Shown piece after piece: positions 1 to 7,887 of a stretch of 64,000 nt of DNA. How positions within the stretch are numbered: position 1 is the stretch's first letter; the number at the start of each line of letters is the position of its first letter. The position numbers and the translations under genes were made by a program. Origin of the DNA: Microbacterium sp. zg-Y818 (lineage in GTDB: Bacteria; Actinomycetota; Actinomycetes; Actinomycetales; Microbacteriaceae); contig NZ_CP126741.1 of the NCBI RefSeq assembly GCF_030246905.1, forward strand, positions 2,790,001 through 2,854,000, read 5' to 3'. A model generated the notes under the pieces. It was given only the letters and a program-made list of their open reading frames with translations, had not been told where the DNA came from and did not search any database.

Positions 1-590
1 ACGTGCTCGCCGACCTTCTCCTCACCGGGCACGCCACCGCGCCGGTGACCGCCGGGAGCATCCCCGAAACCACGGCGATCACCGCGCACGTGCAGATCAC
101 CATCCCCGCCGCCACCCTCACCGGCGATAGCACCGAACCCGCCGAACTCATCGGATCCGGGCCCATCGACCCCGACACCGCCCGGCACCTCGCCGCCACT
201 GCCGAGGTCTGGGAGCGACTGTTCACCTCCCCCACGACCGGGGCGGTGCTGCAGGTGGACAGCTACCGGCCCAGCGCCCAGATGCGCCGGCTCCTCGACG
301 CCCGCGACGAGCACTGCCGGTTCCCCGGCTGTCGAAGGCCCGCCAGACTCTGCGACGGGGACCACACCATCGACGCCGCCCTCGGCGGACCGACCCGTGT
401 CACGAATCTCGCGAACCTCTGCCCCGGCCGACATCACCCCGTCAAACACGGCACCGCGTGGAGCGTGGTGCAGAAACCCGACGGCATCCTCGAGTGGACG
501 AGTCCGACAGGGCGGGTCTATGTCGACATCCCGAGGCGGGTGCTGGAGTTCATGGCCCTCGCCGCGGCGGAAGAGCCCGCGCCGTTCTAG
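1..590 (+). CDS. DUF222/HNH endonuclease domain protein (C-terminal part)
   Basis: This is the C-terminal end of a longer gene that starts before the window; the visible frame opens at base 3 and ends at TAG 588-590, giving about 195 residues. The visible end has the HNH fold typical of the DUF222/13E12-type proteins common in actinobacteria: a CRFPGC zinc-type knuckle, DGDHTIDA, GG-T--TNLANLC and a final HHPVKH. Full-length members run to 400-500 residues with an N-terminal DUF222 helical domain, which is not visible here. Such proteins are often present in many copies per genome. The nuclease role is inferred from the fold only. Confidence 0.85.
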   Translation, partial: VLADLLLTGHATAPVTAGSIPETTAITAHVQITIPAATLTGDSTEPAELIGSGPIDPDTARHLAATAEVWERLFTSPTTGAVLQVDSYRPSAQMRRLLDARDEHCRFPGCRRPARLCDGDHTIDAALGGPTRVTNLANLCPGRHHPVKHGTAWSVVQKPDGILEWTSPTGRVYVDIPRRVLEFMALAAAEEPAPF

Positions 591-597
591 GTTCGGT

Positions 598-1296
598 TCA
601 CTCGCCCCGGCCGTGCACCGGTCTGGCGTTCGCCGGAGGTTCTCCGACCTCGTCGACGGTGTGGCCGGCGCAGGCCGTCCGGGTCACGCTGGCCCGCTCG
701 ATGCGCGACACAGTGAACCAGCGCATCGCCTCGCGCAGTCGGCACCACGCGACGAGGTACCACTGGCCGTTCGTGGAGGCGAAGAGCACGGGTTCGACGT
801 CGCGGGTGGTCGTCGTCCCATCTCTAGCCGTATAGCGAAGACGAACGACGCGCTGCTCGGCCATCGCCTCCTCCAGCGCCGACCTGACGACGCGCGAAGA
901 AGGGGAAACCGCGTTCACCCAGACGCGGCCGGCCAGCTCGTCGGCTCGTGCTCGCGTTCGGGGATCGAGGACGTCCAGGATCTTCTGGACCCCGACTCTC
1001 GCCAGGTCGGCGTACGGGGCATCGGGCGCGGCGGACACGGCCGCCATGAGCGCCACGGCCTGCGTCGGCGAGAGGGTGACGGGTGACAGCGAGGCTCCCA
1101 CCACCATGCCGTAGCCGCCGCCGGGACCGGGGCGCGACCAGATCGGAGACCCGCTGCTCTCGAGCGCGTCGAGGTCTCTCTTGATCGTCCGCACGGATAC
1201 GCCGAACTCCCTCGCCAGCCGTTCGGCAGAGCAGCCCCGCGATCCGTTGCGACGCAGCATCTCCGACAGTGCATGGAGCCGCTCGGTTCGCTTCAT
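598..1296 (-). CDS. WYL-domain transcriptional regulator (YafY type)
   Basis: A 232-residue regulator with an N-terminal helix-turn-helix (residues about 1-55; ARE-GVSVRTIKRDLDAL is the recognition helix region) and a C-terminal WYL domain with a literal WYLVAWC motif around residues 185-191. The WYL domain usually binds a small ligand or nucleic acid. The ATG at 1296 was chosen because the helix-turn-helix begins right after it; the open frame runs further upstream but would read through the divergent promoter. It is divergent from the hydrolase at 1385 with 88 bp between, so that hydrolase is its likely target, probably together with its own gene. Confidence 0.8.
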   Translation of the reverse strand: MKRTERLHALSEMLRRNGSRGCSAERLAREFGVSVRTIKRDLDALESSGSPIWSRPGPGGGYGMVVGASLSPVTLSPTQAVALMAAVSAAPDAPYADLARVGVQKILDVLDPRTRARADELAGRVWVNAVSPSSRVVRSALEEAMAEQRVVRLRYTARDGTTTTRDVEPVLFASTNGQWYLVAWCRLREAMRWFTVSRIERASVTRTACAGHTVDEVGEPPANARPVHGRGE

Positions 1297-1333
1297 CGCT
1301 GCACCCGTGGCGACGTCATGGACCGAGAATTCA

Positions 1334-1352
1334 TGACATAAACAGTGACATA
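1334..1352. promoter_or_regulatory. Direct repeat TGACATA in the divergent promoter region
   Basis: The 88-bp region between the WYL regulator and the hydrolase holds two exact copies of TGACATA, 12 bp apart (starts 1334 and 1346). Two copies on one helix face are a plausible binding site for the WYL regulator. This is inferred from position only. Confidence 0.35.
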
Positions 1353-1384
1353 CACCTGTCCGCAGCGCGTGCGAAAGTCGAGAC

Positions 1385-2125
1385 ATGACAACGAGCACGA
1401 GCCGCCCGACCATCATCCTCATCGCCGGCCACTGGCTGGGCGCCTGGGCGTGGGATGAGGTCCTCGAGCGCCTCGACGCCCACGGCTCTCGCGCCACGGC
1501 GATGACCCTTCCCGGTCTCGACGCGGACGATCCGGAGCGTGCGTCGAGGACCCTCGACGATCAAGCCGCAGCGATCCTCGACACGATCGCTCGACTCGAA
1601 GTCTCCGAGAGTCAACCCGCGACGATCGTCGCGCACAGCGGCGCGAACGCGCCCGTCAGCCTCGTGCTCGACCGCCACCCTGAGCTCGTCCATCGGGTGG
1701 TGTGGGTCGACTCCGGCCCTGCGGCGACGGGCAGCGTCTTCGCGCCGGATCTGCCGGAGGAGGTGGAAGACCTTCCGCTGCCGCCCTTCGACGTCCTTGC
1801 CCAGCAGGCGAGCCTCGAGGGTCTGAGCGCGGAGGTCCTCGCGCGGTTTCGGGCTCAGGCCGTCCCCGAGCCCGGCCCCGTGCTCCGCCAGCCCGTCGAA
1901 CTCCCCGACGAGGCCCGCCGCACGGTCCGCACCACCCTGGTGTGCTGCTCGATGCCGAGCACGCAGGTGCTGGAGCTGGCCCGAGCAGGCCATCCCATGT
2001 TCGCCGAGGTCGCGAACCTCGAGCACCTCGACGTCATCGACCTCCCGACGGGGCATTGGCCCATGTGGAGCCGGCCCCGCGAGCTCGCCGAGATCATTCA
2101 GTCAGCGGCTTCTCGCACCGACTGA
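1385..2125 (+). CDS. Alpha/beta-fold hydrolase
   Basis: A 246-residue soluble alpha/beta hydrolase with no signal peptide. The oxyanion-loop region is LIAGHWLGAWAW near residues 10-21. The probable nucleophile is Ser85 in AHSGAN, a departure from the usual G-x-S-x-G because the first glycine is alanine. The catalytic His is probably His224 in TGHWPMW. This set resembles the small esterase/methylesterase-like (salicylate-binding-protein type) hydrolases; the substrate cannot be told. It is divergent from the WYL regulator and overlaps the next, convergent gene by 28 bp at its 3' end. Confidence 0.75.
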   Translation: MTTSTSRPTIILIAGHWLGAWAWDEVLERLDAHGSRATAMTLPGLDADDPERASRTLDDQAAAILDTIARLEVSESQPATIVAHSGANAPVSLVLDRHPELVHRVVWVDSGPAATGSVFAPDLPEEVEDLPLPPFDVLAQQASLEGLSAEVLARFRAQAVPEPGPVLRQPVELPDEARRTVRTTLVCCSMPSTQVLELARAGHPMFAEVANLEHLDVIDLPTGHWPMWSRPRELAEIIQSAASRTD

Positions 2126-3060
2126 AGCACGCCACCCCGCACGCACAGCCTGGCGCGGTAGACCGCGCACCGCCGGTCGTCGACGCTCTCGCGCTCGGGG
2201 TCGGGCTCCGCCGCCCGGGCCGGATGCCCGAAGTAGTAGAACCACACGTCGCCGCCGTCGCGCACGGCGGCCCCATGGTGGCCGAATCCAGGCCCGGCGA
2301 CCGCGCCGGCGCCGAGGATGACGGCATCCGGCCCACCCTGGCGCTCCCACGCGACGGCATCGTCGGAGCGGTACACGCCCATCCCCCGCCACTCGTCCAC
2401 GATCATCCACCACCAGCCGCCGAGCTCGAACGCGTACGGACCCTCGTGGGGCCTGCCTCCGATGGCGGTGCCCTCGTCGCGCCAGTTCGACAGGTCATCG
2501 GATGCCGCGACCTTGGTGACGCTGTCGGCGGCCTCGTCCTTGTACCAGAGGCGCCACCGGCCGTCCGGGGTGCGGGCGACGGCGGCGTCGATCACCCGGT
2601 CGCTGGCCAGCGCAAGTGGCGCGCGGCGTTCCCAGCGCGCGAGGTCGTCGGACACGTACTCCACGATCGACCGCGCGAAACCGGGCCACCGGTCGGGCAC
2701 GCCGTCGATCTCGGTGAGATACATGCGCCACCGCTCGCCGTCGTGCACGACCTCGGGCGCCCAGTGGGTCGCATCCACGTCGGCCGGCGGCGGCCCCGGC
2801 TCGAGCGCGAGGCCCGCGGCATCCGGCTCGAGCGTTCCCGCATAGGTCCAGGCCACACCGTCGCGGGAGCGCGCGACGCCGACGCGGCTGCCATGCACCC
2901 ACGCGACGCCCGGCCCGGGATCGGGGTGGGTGGCGCGGCGCTGGGTGTAGAACATCCACCACGTGCCGTCCGCGATGACGACGGTCGGGTCGGTCGCGCC
3001 GTCGTAGATCGGGTCCCGGTACAGCTCGGCCGGCACCGCGGGCGCGGCATCCACGCTCAC
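2098..3060 (-). CDS. Five-bladed beta-propeller glycosidase-like protein (GH43 superfamily)
   Basis: A 320-residue cytoplasmic protein (no signal peptide) with the repeated W/Y-rich blades of the GH43/GH32/GH117-type propeller: YDGATDPTVV near residues 19-28 carries the probable catalytic-base Asp, followed by WWMFYTQRRA, SRDGVAW, DATHWAPEVV and a glutamate-bearing HEGPYAFELGG. It overlaps the dehydrogenase gene upstream by 4 bp (TCAC at 3057-3060), so the two are translated together under the operator at 4177. The exact family and substrate are not clear; a side-chain or oligosaccharide glycosidase for rhamnogalacturonan breakdown products is the inference from context. Confidence 0.7.
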   Translation of the reverse strand: MSVDAAPAVPAELYRDPIYDGATDPTVVIADGTWWMFYTQRRATHPDPGPGVAWVHGSRVGVARSRDGVAWTYAGTLEPDAAGLALEPGPPPADVDATHWAPEVVHDGERWRMYLTEIDGVPDRWPGFARSIVEYVSDDLARWERRAPLALASDRVIDAAVARTPDGRWRLWYKDEAADSVTKVAASDDLSNWRDEGTAIGGRPHEGPYAFELGGWWWMIVDEWRGMGVYRSDDAVAWERQGGPDAVILGAGAVAGPGFGHHGAAVRDGGDVWFYYFGHPARAAEPDPERESVDDRRCAVYRARLCVRGGVLQSVREAAD

Positions 3061-4151
3061 GCGCCCACCCCGCGCATGTCAGCGACGGGGCTTGCGAACC
3101 CGGTGCGGTGCGTCGGGTGCGCCGCGAGGTCAGCAGGGGTGATGACGGCGCCGTCGGCGGCAGCCGAGGCGTAGATCGCGGCGACGAGCTCCAGCGACCG
3201 CGCCGGGGCGTCGGCGGTGGGCGGCAGCGGCGACCCGGTGCGGAGGGCGTCGAAGACGTCACGCAGCAGCGGCGCATGGTCGCTGCGCTCCTCGGCATCC
3301 GGCAGCGCCCACGCCGCCGCCTCGTCCTCGAACCCCGGCGCTGGGGTGATGCGCCAGTTCTCGTGGCCGTGGCCGTAGACGTGATCGACGGTCACGGTGG
3401 CCTTCTGCGTGTCGATGCGGATCGAGCTGACCTCACGCGGCGACACCGCGCTGGTGACCAGCTGCGCCACCGCGCCGCCGGCGAAGGTGACGGTGGCCGT
3501 CGAAGCATCCTCGGTCTGCGTCTCGCGATCGAGCCGCCAGAGCCGCCCCTGCACGCTCGTCCATTCGCCGAGAAGGAACGCGAGCAGATCGATCTGGTGG
3601 ATGCCATGACCGAGCGTCGTCCCGCCGCCCTCGGTCTCCCACGACCCTCGCCACGGAACTGCGAAGTAGGCGGGGTCACGGAACCACAGGGTCTGGCACA
3701 CCGCGATGAGGGGCCGGCCCAGCGCGCCGCTGCCCAGAAGCCCCCGCACGTGCGCCGCCGCGGTGCCGGTGCGCTGCTGGAACACCACCGCCAATTGCCG
3801 GCCCGCGACGTCTGCGGCACGCCGCATCTCGTCGAGCTCGGCCAGCGACGGCGCCGGCGGCTTCTCGACCACGACGTGCGCGCCGGCGGCGAAGGCGGCG
3901 AGGGTCTGGGGCGCGTGGGCGCCGGGAGGCGTGCAGATCAGCACGACGTCGGGGCGCTCCGCCTGGAGCATGTCCTCGAGGGTGTCGTACACGGTCGGCG
4001 CGCCCCATTGGGCGGCGAACGCGTCGGCGGCACTGCGGCTCATGTCGCTCACGGCAACCAGCTCGGCGTGGGGGTAGGCCTGCACAGCCCGGGCGTGGAA
4101 GTGCGCGACGGCGCCGGTGCCGACGATCACGCAGGGAAGGGAGGAAGTCAC
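3057..4151 (-). CDS. Gfo/Idh/MocA-family NAD(P)-dependent oxidoreductase (copy 1)
   Basis: A 364-residue sugar dehydrogenase-type protein. The N-terminal Rossmann motif is VIVGTGAVAHFH, followed by the family-typical ICTPPGAH and the catalytic VVVEKPPAP (EKP Lys). The mid-domain GHGIHQIDLL carries the conserved His-x3-Asp of the active site. Start: GTG 4151 lies exactly 7 nt downstream of a TAGGGT -10 element (minus strand, 4164-4159), so a leaderless message is likely; a GTG at 4160 is in frame but would fall inside that promoter. It heads a two-gene operon with the propeller glycosidase. It is a close relative in layout of the copy at 6721. Confidence 0.85.
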   Translation of the reverse strand: MTSSLPCVIVGTGAVAHFHARAVQAYPHAELVAVSDMSRSAADAFAAQWGAPTVYDTLEDMLQAERPDVVLICTPPGAHAPQTLAAFAAGAHVVVEKPPAPSLAELDEMRRAADVAGRQLAVVFQQRTGTAAAHVRGLLGSGALGRPLIAVCQTLWFRDPAYFAVPWRGSWETEGGGTTLGHGIHQIDLLAFLLGEWTSVQGRLWRLDRETQTEDASTATVTFAGGAVAQLVTSAVSPREVSSIRIDTQKATVTVDHVYGHGHENWRITPAPGFEDEAAAWALPDAEERSDHAPLLRDVFDALRTGSPLPPTADAPARSLELVAAIYASAAADGAVITPADLAAHPTHRTGFASPVADMRGVGA

Positions 4152-4176
4152 GCACTCCACCCTAGAAGCGTCGGAG

Positions 4177-4190
4177 GGAAAGCGCTATCC
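4177..4190. promoter_or_regulatory. LacI-type operator, rhamnogalacturonan regulon site 1
   Basis: GGAAAGCGCTATCC is a near-perfect palindrome (6 of 7 paired positions) with the CG centre typical of LacI-family sites. It overlaps the expected -35 region of the dehydrogenase/glycosidase operon, whose -10 is TAGGGT at 4164-4159 on the minus strand. It matches five further sites in the window. Confidence 0.75.
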
Positions 4191-4210
4191 GCACACTCCC
4201 CCGCCACCCC

Positions 4211-4239
4211 TTGGACAGCAGACGCCACGTGGTTAGCCT
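4211..4239 (+). promoter_or_regulatory. Leaderless promoter of the DUF1295 gene
   Basis: TTGGAC (4211-4216), a 17-bp spacer and TAGCCT (4234-4239) lie 7 nt before the ATG at 4247, so transcription should begin at or next to the start codon. There is no Shine-Dalgarno sequence. Confidence 0.6.
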
Positions 4240-4246
4240 GAGGCCT

Positions 4247-5089
4247 ATGGACCCCCTTCTGCTCGTCCTGCTGCTGGCTGCCGTCACGTCCGCGGCCTGC
4301 TGGCTCCTGTCCCTCATCACCAAGGACACTTCGTGGGTCGACCGCGTCTGGTCGATCGTGCCCATCGCCTACACGTGGATCTTCGCGATCGCCGTGATCA
4401 CCGACGGCGGCGATGCCGCCCGCTCGGTGCTGATGGCGGCCCTCGTCACCCTCTGGGGAGCGCGACTGACCTTCAACTTCGCCCGCAAGGGCGGCTACTC
4501 GGGCATGGAGGACTATCGCTGGGCGATCCTGCGCAAGCGGATGACCCCGGTGCAGTTCCAGCTGTTCAACCTGTTCTTCATCGTGCTGTACCAGAACGCC
4601 CTGCTCGTACTCATCTCACTGCCGGCGCTCATGGCGTGGGAGCACCCGACACCGCTCACCGGCTGGGACATCGCCCTGGCCGCGCTGTTCCTGGCGTTCC
4701 TGGTCGGCGAGACCGTCGCCGACCAGGAGCAATGGGACTTCCACCAGGCCAAGAAGCGCGCGGGCGGCACGCTGGAACCCGGCTTCGCCACCACCGGGCT
4801 CTTCCGACTCAGCCGGCATCCGAACTTCTTCTTCGAGCAGGCCCAGTGGTGGGTGTTCTACTTCATCGGCGCGGTCGCCGCCGTCTCGGCAGGCCTGGGC
4901 GTCTGGGGAGGCCTGATCAACCCCACCATCGTCGGAGCGGTGCTGCTGACGGTACTGTTCATCGGCTCGACGATCTTCACCGAGTCGATCAGCGCGTCGA
5001 AGTACCCCGCGTACGCCGACTACCAGCGGCGCACGTCGATGCTGGTGCCGCTGCCACCGCGCCGGACGGCGGCGACGACACGCGCCTGA
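4247..5089 (+). CDS. DUF1295 integral membrane protein (steroid 5-alpha-reductase-like fold)
   Basis: A 280-residue membrane protein with about six or seven hydrophobic segments. The family signature is near the C-terminal third: LFRLSRHPNFFFEQAQWW, the SRHPN-type motif shared by DUF1295 and isoprenylcysteine-methyltransferase/steroid-reductase-like proteins, then YPAYADYQRRT. It is probably an NAD(P)H-dependent membrane reductase, but the substrate is unknown. It stands alone, divergent from the dehydrogenase at 4151, and is read from its own leaderless promoter. Nothing ties it to the sugar genes. Confidence 0.8.
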   Translation: MDPLLLVLLLAAVTSAACWLLSLITKDTSWVDRVWSIVPIAYTWIFAIAVITDGGDAARSVLMAALVTLWGARLTFNFARKGGYSGMEDYRWAILRKRMTPVQFQLFNLFFIVLYQNALLVLISLPALMAWEHPTPLTGWDIALAALFLAFLVGETVADQEQWDFHQAKKRAGGTLEPGFATTGLFRLSRHPNFFFEQAQWWVFYFIGAVAAVSAGLGVWGGLINPTIVGAVLLTVLFIGSTIFTESISASKYPAYADYQRRTSMLVPLPPRRTAATTRA

Positions 5090-5096
5090 GCGGCGA

Positions 5097-5813
5097 TCAG
5101 GGCGACGGCCACTCCCAGGTCTGCAGGCGCCCGCACATACCGTAGCCGCGTTCGCCGGGCGTGGGCTGGCCGCGCACGACGGATGCCGCGGTCATGAGCC
5201 CAGGCTCCCCCGCGGCGAGCGCGACGAGCTGTGCGCGGGTGCGCTCGGTCTCGGCGGCGACGGTCCGGTCCCACCGCTCCTGCCAGTGCTCCACCCGGCT
5301 GCGCACGAGAGCGACGGCAGCCGCGTGGAACGGGGCGAGGGCCGCGACCCCGTCGCGCTGCACCGCGTCGCGCAGAGCCAGGTAGCCGGCGACGGCGAGG
5401 TCGCGACGGGCGCGGGCGGCATGGGCACGCCCCTCCCCCTCGGGCAGCGTCGACGCCGCGGCGTAGGCAGCCGGGTCGGCGAGCACCTCGGGCGGGAACG
5501 TCAGCACCGCGTCGCCTGCCTCGGGGAGCCCGGCGTTGGACATCACCACCAGCAGCCGCAACCCGCCGTCGTTGACGAGGCGGTGCACGGTTCCGGGCGA
5601 GAACCACAGCACGTCCCCCGGTGCGAGCGGATGCACCTCGGCACCGGCGGCCGAGAGGGTCTCGACCGAGCCCGTGCCGCCGACGACGATGTAGCCCTCG
5701 CTCGAGGCGGTGTGCAGGTGCGGTGAGCCGCCGCACCGACCGTCGACGGCCTCGGCGTCGTAGACCATGAGGTCGCTGACCGCCACCCCGCCGGGGAAGA
5801 GCGGCGTGGTCAT
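5097..5813 (-). CDS. Cupin-domain protein
   Basis: A 238-residue protein. Residues about 15-110 form one cupin barrel: motif 1 is GGSPHLHTASSEGYIVVGG (metal-ligand His, His and Glu) and motif 2 is PGTVHRLVND (His). A helix-rich C-terminal half of about 110 residues (repeated ARARRD, RVEHWQERW-type helices) is unusual for a single-domain cupin. It has no signal peptide. The start codon overlaps the stop of the DUF6807 gene by 4 bp (5810-5813), so it is the last gene of the operon 9672-5097. A role in sugar isomerisation or epimerisation, or in sensing, is possible; no reaction can be assigned. Confidence 0.75.
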   Translation of the reverse strand: MTTPLFPGGVAVSDLMVYDAEAVDGRCGGSPHLHTASSEGYIVVGGTGSVETLSAAGAEVHPLAPGDVLWFSPGTVHRLVNDGGLRLLVVMSNAGLPEAGDAVLTFPPEVLADPAAYAAASTLPEGEGRAHAARARRDLAVAGYLALRDAVQRDGVAALAPFHAAAVALVRSRVEHWQERWDRTVAAETERTRAQLVALAAGEPGLMTAASVVRGQPTPGERGYGMCGRLQTWEWPSP

Positions 5814-6724
5814 GCGCCGGCCGCGATCACGTCGCGCACCGTGTCTGCGAGCCCGGCGGCAGCGTCGGCGCCGCCGTCGGCGATGCCGACGCCGTACCGG
5901 AACGCCGCAGTGTGCCCCGGCGCCACCACCAGCTCGTCGCTGAAGAAGGGCGCGGGGTTCAGGCACGCGAATTCCTCGGAGCGGGCGAACCACTGCGGCG
6001 GGTGCTGCGGATTGTCGGCGGCATCCACCATGACGATGAGCGACTCGCCGTCGATCTCGTCATGCCGGCCGACGAAGCCCATCCACTCGTGCCGCTGGCC
6101 GCGCACATCGTTGCCGGAGCCGGTGCCCGATGCCGTCACGAGCGTGCCGCCGGTGAATGAGCGCGGTCCGCGCCAGAACAGTCCCCCGTACCCGGCGTTC
6201 TCACGCCCCCGGGTGGTGGGCGAGCCGATCGGGATCGGGGCGTCGGTCACGTTCGTCATCGCGGTGTCGACGGTGAGCGCCCAGGCGCCGCCCTCGAGGG
6301 TGCGTGCGGTGATGGCGCGCCGCTCGGTGAAGAGGTGGATGCCGCCCTCGCTCACCCAGTCCAGCTCGTGGGCGAAGCGCACGACCCCGCCGGCAGCCAC
6401 GTCGAGCTGTTCGATGCGGCGGTGCGCCTGGGTGCCGTCGTTGGGCAGCTGCACGTACGACTGACCCTGCACGTAGGTGGGGCCGCCCCAGAAGTTCTCC
6501 TCGCCGACGACCGGCAGCGACCAGGCGATGCCCTTGTGCCACACGTGGTCCCACGGGCGGTAGAGGCTCATGAGCCGTCCCGAACGGGTGCGCAGTGGAT
6601 GCAGGTAGGGCTTGGGGGACTCCAGCTGGGGCGAATCGGGCACGTACGTGTAGCGCAGCAGCTCGACGTCGCCGTCGCGGACGGTGAACGCGGTGGCGTC
6701 GTCGTGGTCGATCTCGAGGGTCAT
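5810..6724 (-). CDS. DUF6807 (PmoA-like) family protein
   Basis: A 304-residue protein recognisable as DUF6807 by its landmarks: RPYLHPLRT-like KPYLHPLRTRSG, then RPWDHVWHKGIAWSLP near residues 55-70, NFWGGPTY, and a late FFSDELVVAPGHTAAFRYGV. Members are annotated as PmoA family but are found far from methane oxidisers, commonly beside Gfo/Idh dehydrogenases in carbohydrate loci. The conserved histidines in the HPLR and DHVWHKG motifs look like an active or metal site. The gene overlaps the dehydrogenase upstream by 4 bp (6721-6724) and the cupin downstream by 4 bp, giving strict translational coupling of the three. No function is proven for the family. Confidence 0.75.
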   Translation of the reverse strand: MTLEIDHDDATAFTVRDGDVELLRYTYVPDSPQLESPKPYLHPLRTRSGRLMSLYRPWDHVWHKGIAWSLPVVGEENFWGGPTYVQGQSYVQLPNDGTQAHRRIEQLDVAAGGVVRFAHELDWVSEGGIHLFTERRAITARTLEGGAWALTVDTAMTNVTDAPIPIGSPTTRGRENAGYGGLFWRGPRSFTGGTLVTASGTGSGNDVRGQRHEWMGFVGRHDEIDGESLIVMVDAADNPQHPPQWFARSEEFACLNPAPFFSDELVVAPGHTAAFRYGVGIADGGADAAAGLADTVRDVIAAGA

Positions 6725-7842
6725 CGGGTGGTCTCCATCGCGGGCTTGACGGGCGGCCACGGCACGGCGCCGCCGGCCATGGACTGCAGGAACGGGTCGT
6801 CGCCGGCGATCCCGCCGGCACGCACCGGCACCCCGCGGAAGGCCGACGCGTAGGTGGCGGCGGCGAATTCGAGGGTGCGGCGGGCGTCGTCGGCATCCAC
6901 CCCGGGCGTCTCCCCGGCGGCGAGCGCGTCGACGATCGCGGCGATCTGCGCCCGGTGGCCGCTCGGCCCGCCGTCGGGCTCGCTCTCCCACAGCTCGGCG
7001 AGGTGCTCGTGCCCGGGGGCGGGGGTGAAGGTCCAGTCGGCGTCGGTGTAGCCGTACAGGTGCTCCAGCTCGACGGTGGCGTGCGCGAAGTCGAACCGCA
7101 GCCGAGAGGTCTCCCGCGGCGAGACGATGGAGTTGACCACCGTCGCCAGCGCACCGTTGTCGAATTCGACCAGCGCCATCGAGACGTCCTCCGTGTCGGT
7201 GGGCAGCTGCCTGCGGGCGGCGAACGCGGTCAGGCGCGACCAGGGGCCGAGCACGGCCAGCAGCAGGTCGAACTGGTGGATGCCGTGACCCATCGTCGGC
7301 CCACCGCCCTCGATCTCCCAGCGGCCGCGCCAGGGGAGGTCGAAGTACTCGGGGCCGCGATGCCACAGCGTCTCGCACGTCGCCACGAGCGGGCGGCCGA
7401 GCGCACCGTCTGCGACGAGGCGCATCAGGCGCTGTGCACCCGCTCCGAAGCGGTGCTGGTACACCGTGAGCGCCGGCACCCCCGTCTCGCGCGAGACCGC
7501 GACCAGCTCGTCCATCTCGGCGAGGCTCAGCGCCGTCGGCTTCTCGATGAGCGCCGGCACGCCGGCGCGCAGCGCCGCGATCGCCAGCGGCACGTGCGTC
7601 TGCGGCGGGGTGCAGATGTGCACGAGGTCCAGCTGCTCCGATGCCAGCAGGGCGTCGGCGTCGGGGTAGACCGCGTCGGCGCCGAAGCTCTGAGCGAACT
7701 CCCGCGCGCGATCAGTGTCGAGGTCGACGACGGCGGCGAGCGCGATGCGCGGCGCCAGGTCGTCGAGGGCCTGCGCGTGGGCGTGAGCGATGCCCCCGGT
7801 TCCGATGATCGCCGCCCGCAGTGGGGGTCTGGCATCCGTCAT
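6721..7842 (-). CDS. Gfo/Idh/MocA-family NAD(P)-dependent oxidoreductase (copy 2)
   Basis: A 373-residue dehydrogenase. Rossmann motif AAIIGTGGIAHAHA at the N-terminus, HICTPPQTHVPLAI, PALIEKPTALS with the EKP catalytic Lys, and the active-site GHGIHQFDLLLAV. It looks like a paralogue of the copy at 3057 (the two share TCETLWHR/VCQTLWFR and PWRGRWE/PWRGSWE blocks). The start is the ATG at 7842, 45 bp after the ABC transporter gene in the same direction. In an operon with DUF6807 and a cupin it probably oxidises a sugar or a glycoside ring carbon; the substrate is unknown. Confidence 0.85.
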   Translation of the reverse strand: MTDARPPLRAAIIGTGGIAHAHAQALDDLAPRIALAAVVDLDTDRAREFAQSFGADAVYPDADALLASEQLDLVHICTPPQTHVPLAIAALRAGVPALIEKPTALSLAEMDELVAVSRETGVPALTVYQHRFGAGAQRLMRLVADGALGRPLVATCETLWHRGPEYFDLPWRGRWEIEGGGPTMGHGIHQFDLLLAVLGPWSRLTAFAARRQLPTDTEDVSMALVEFDNGALATVVNSIVSPRETSRLRFDFAHATVELEHLYGYTDADWTFTPAPGHEHLAELWESEPDGGPSGHRAQIAAIVDALAAGETPGVDADDARRTLEFAAATYASAFRGVPVRAGGIAGDDPFLQSMAGGAVPWPPVKPAMETTR

Positions 7843-7887
7843 GTTCGCTCCTTCGCCTGGTGATCGTCGGTCGTCGTGAGGCGCGTG

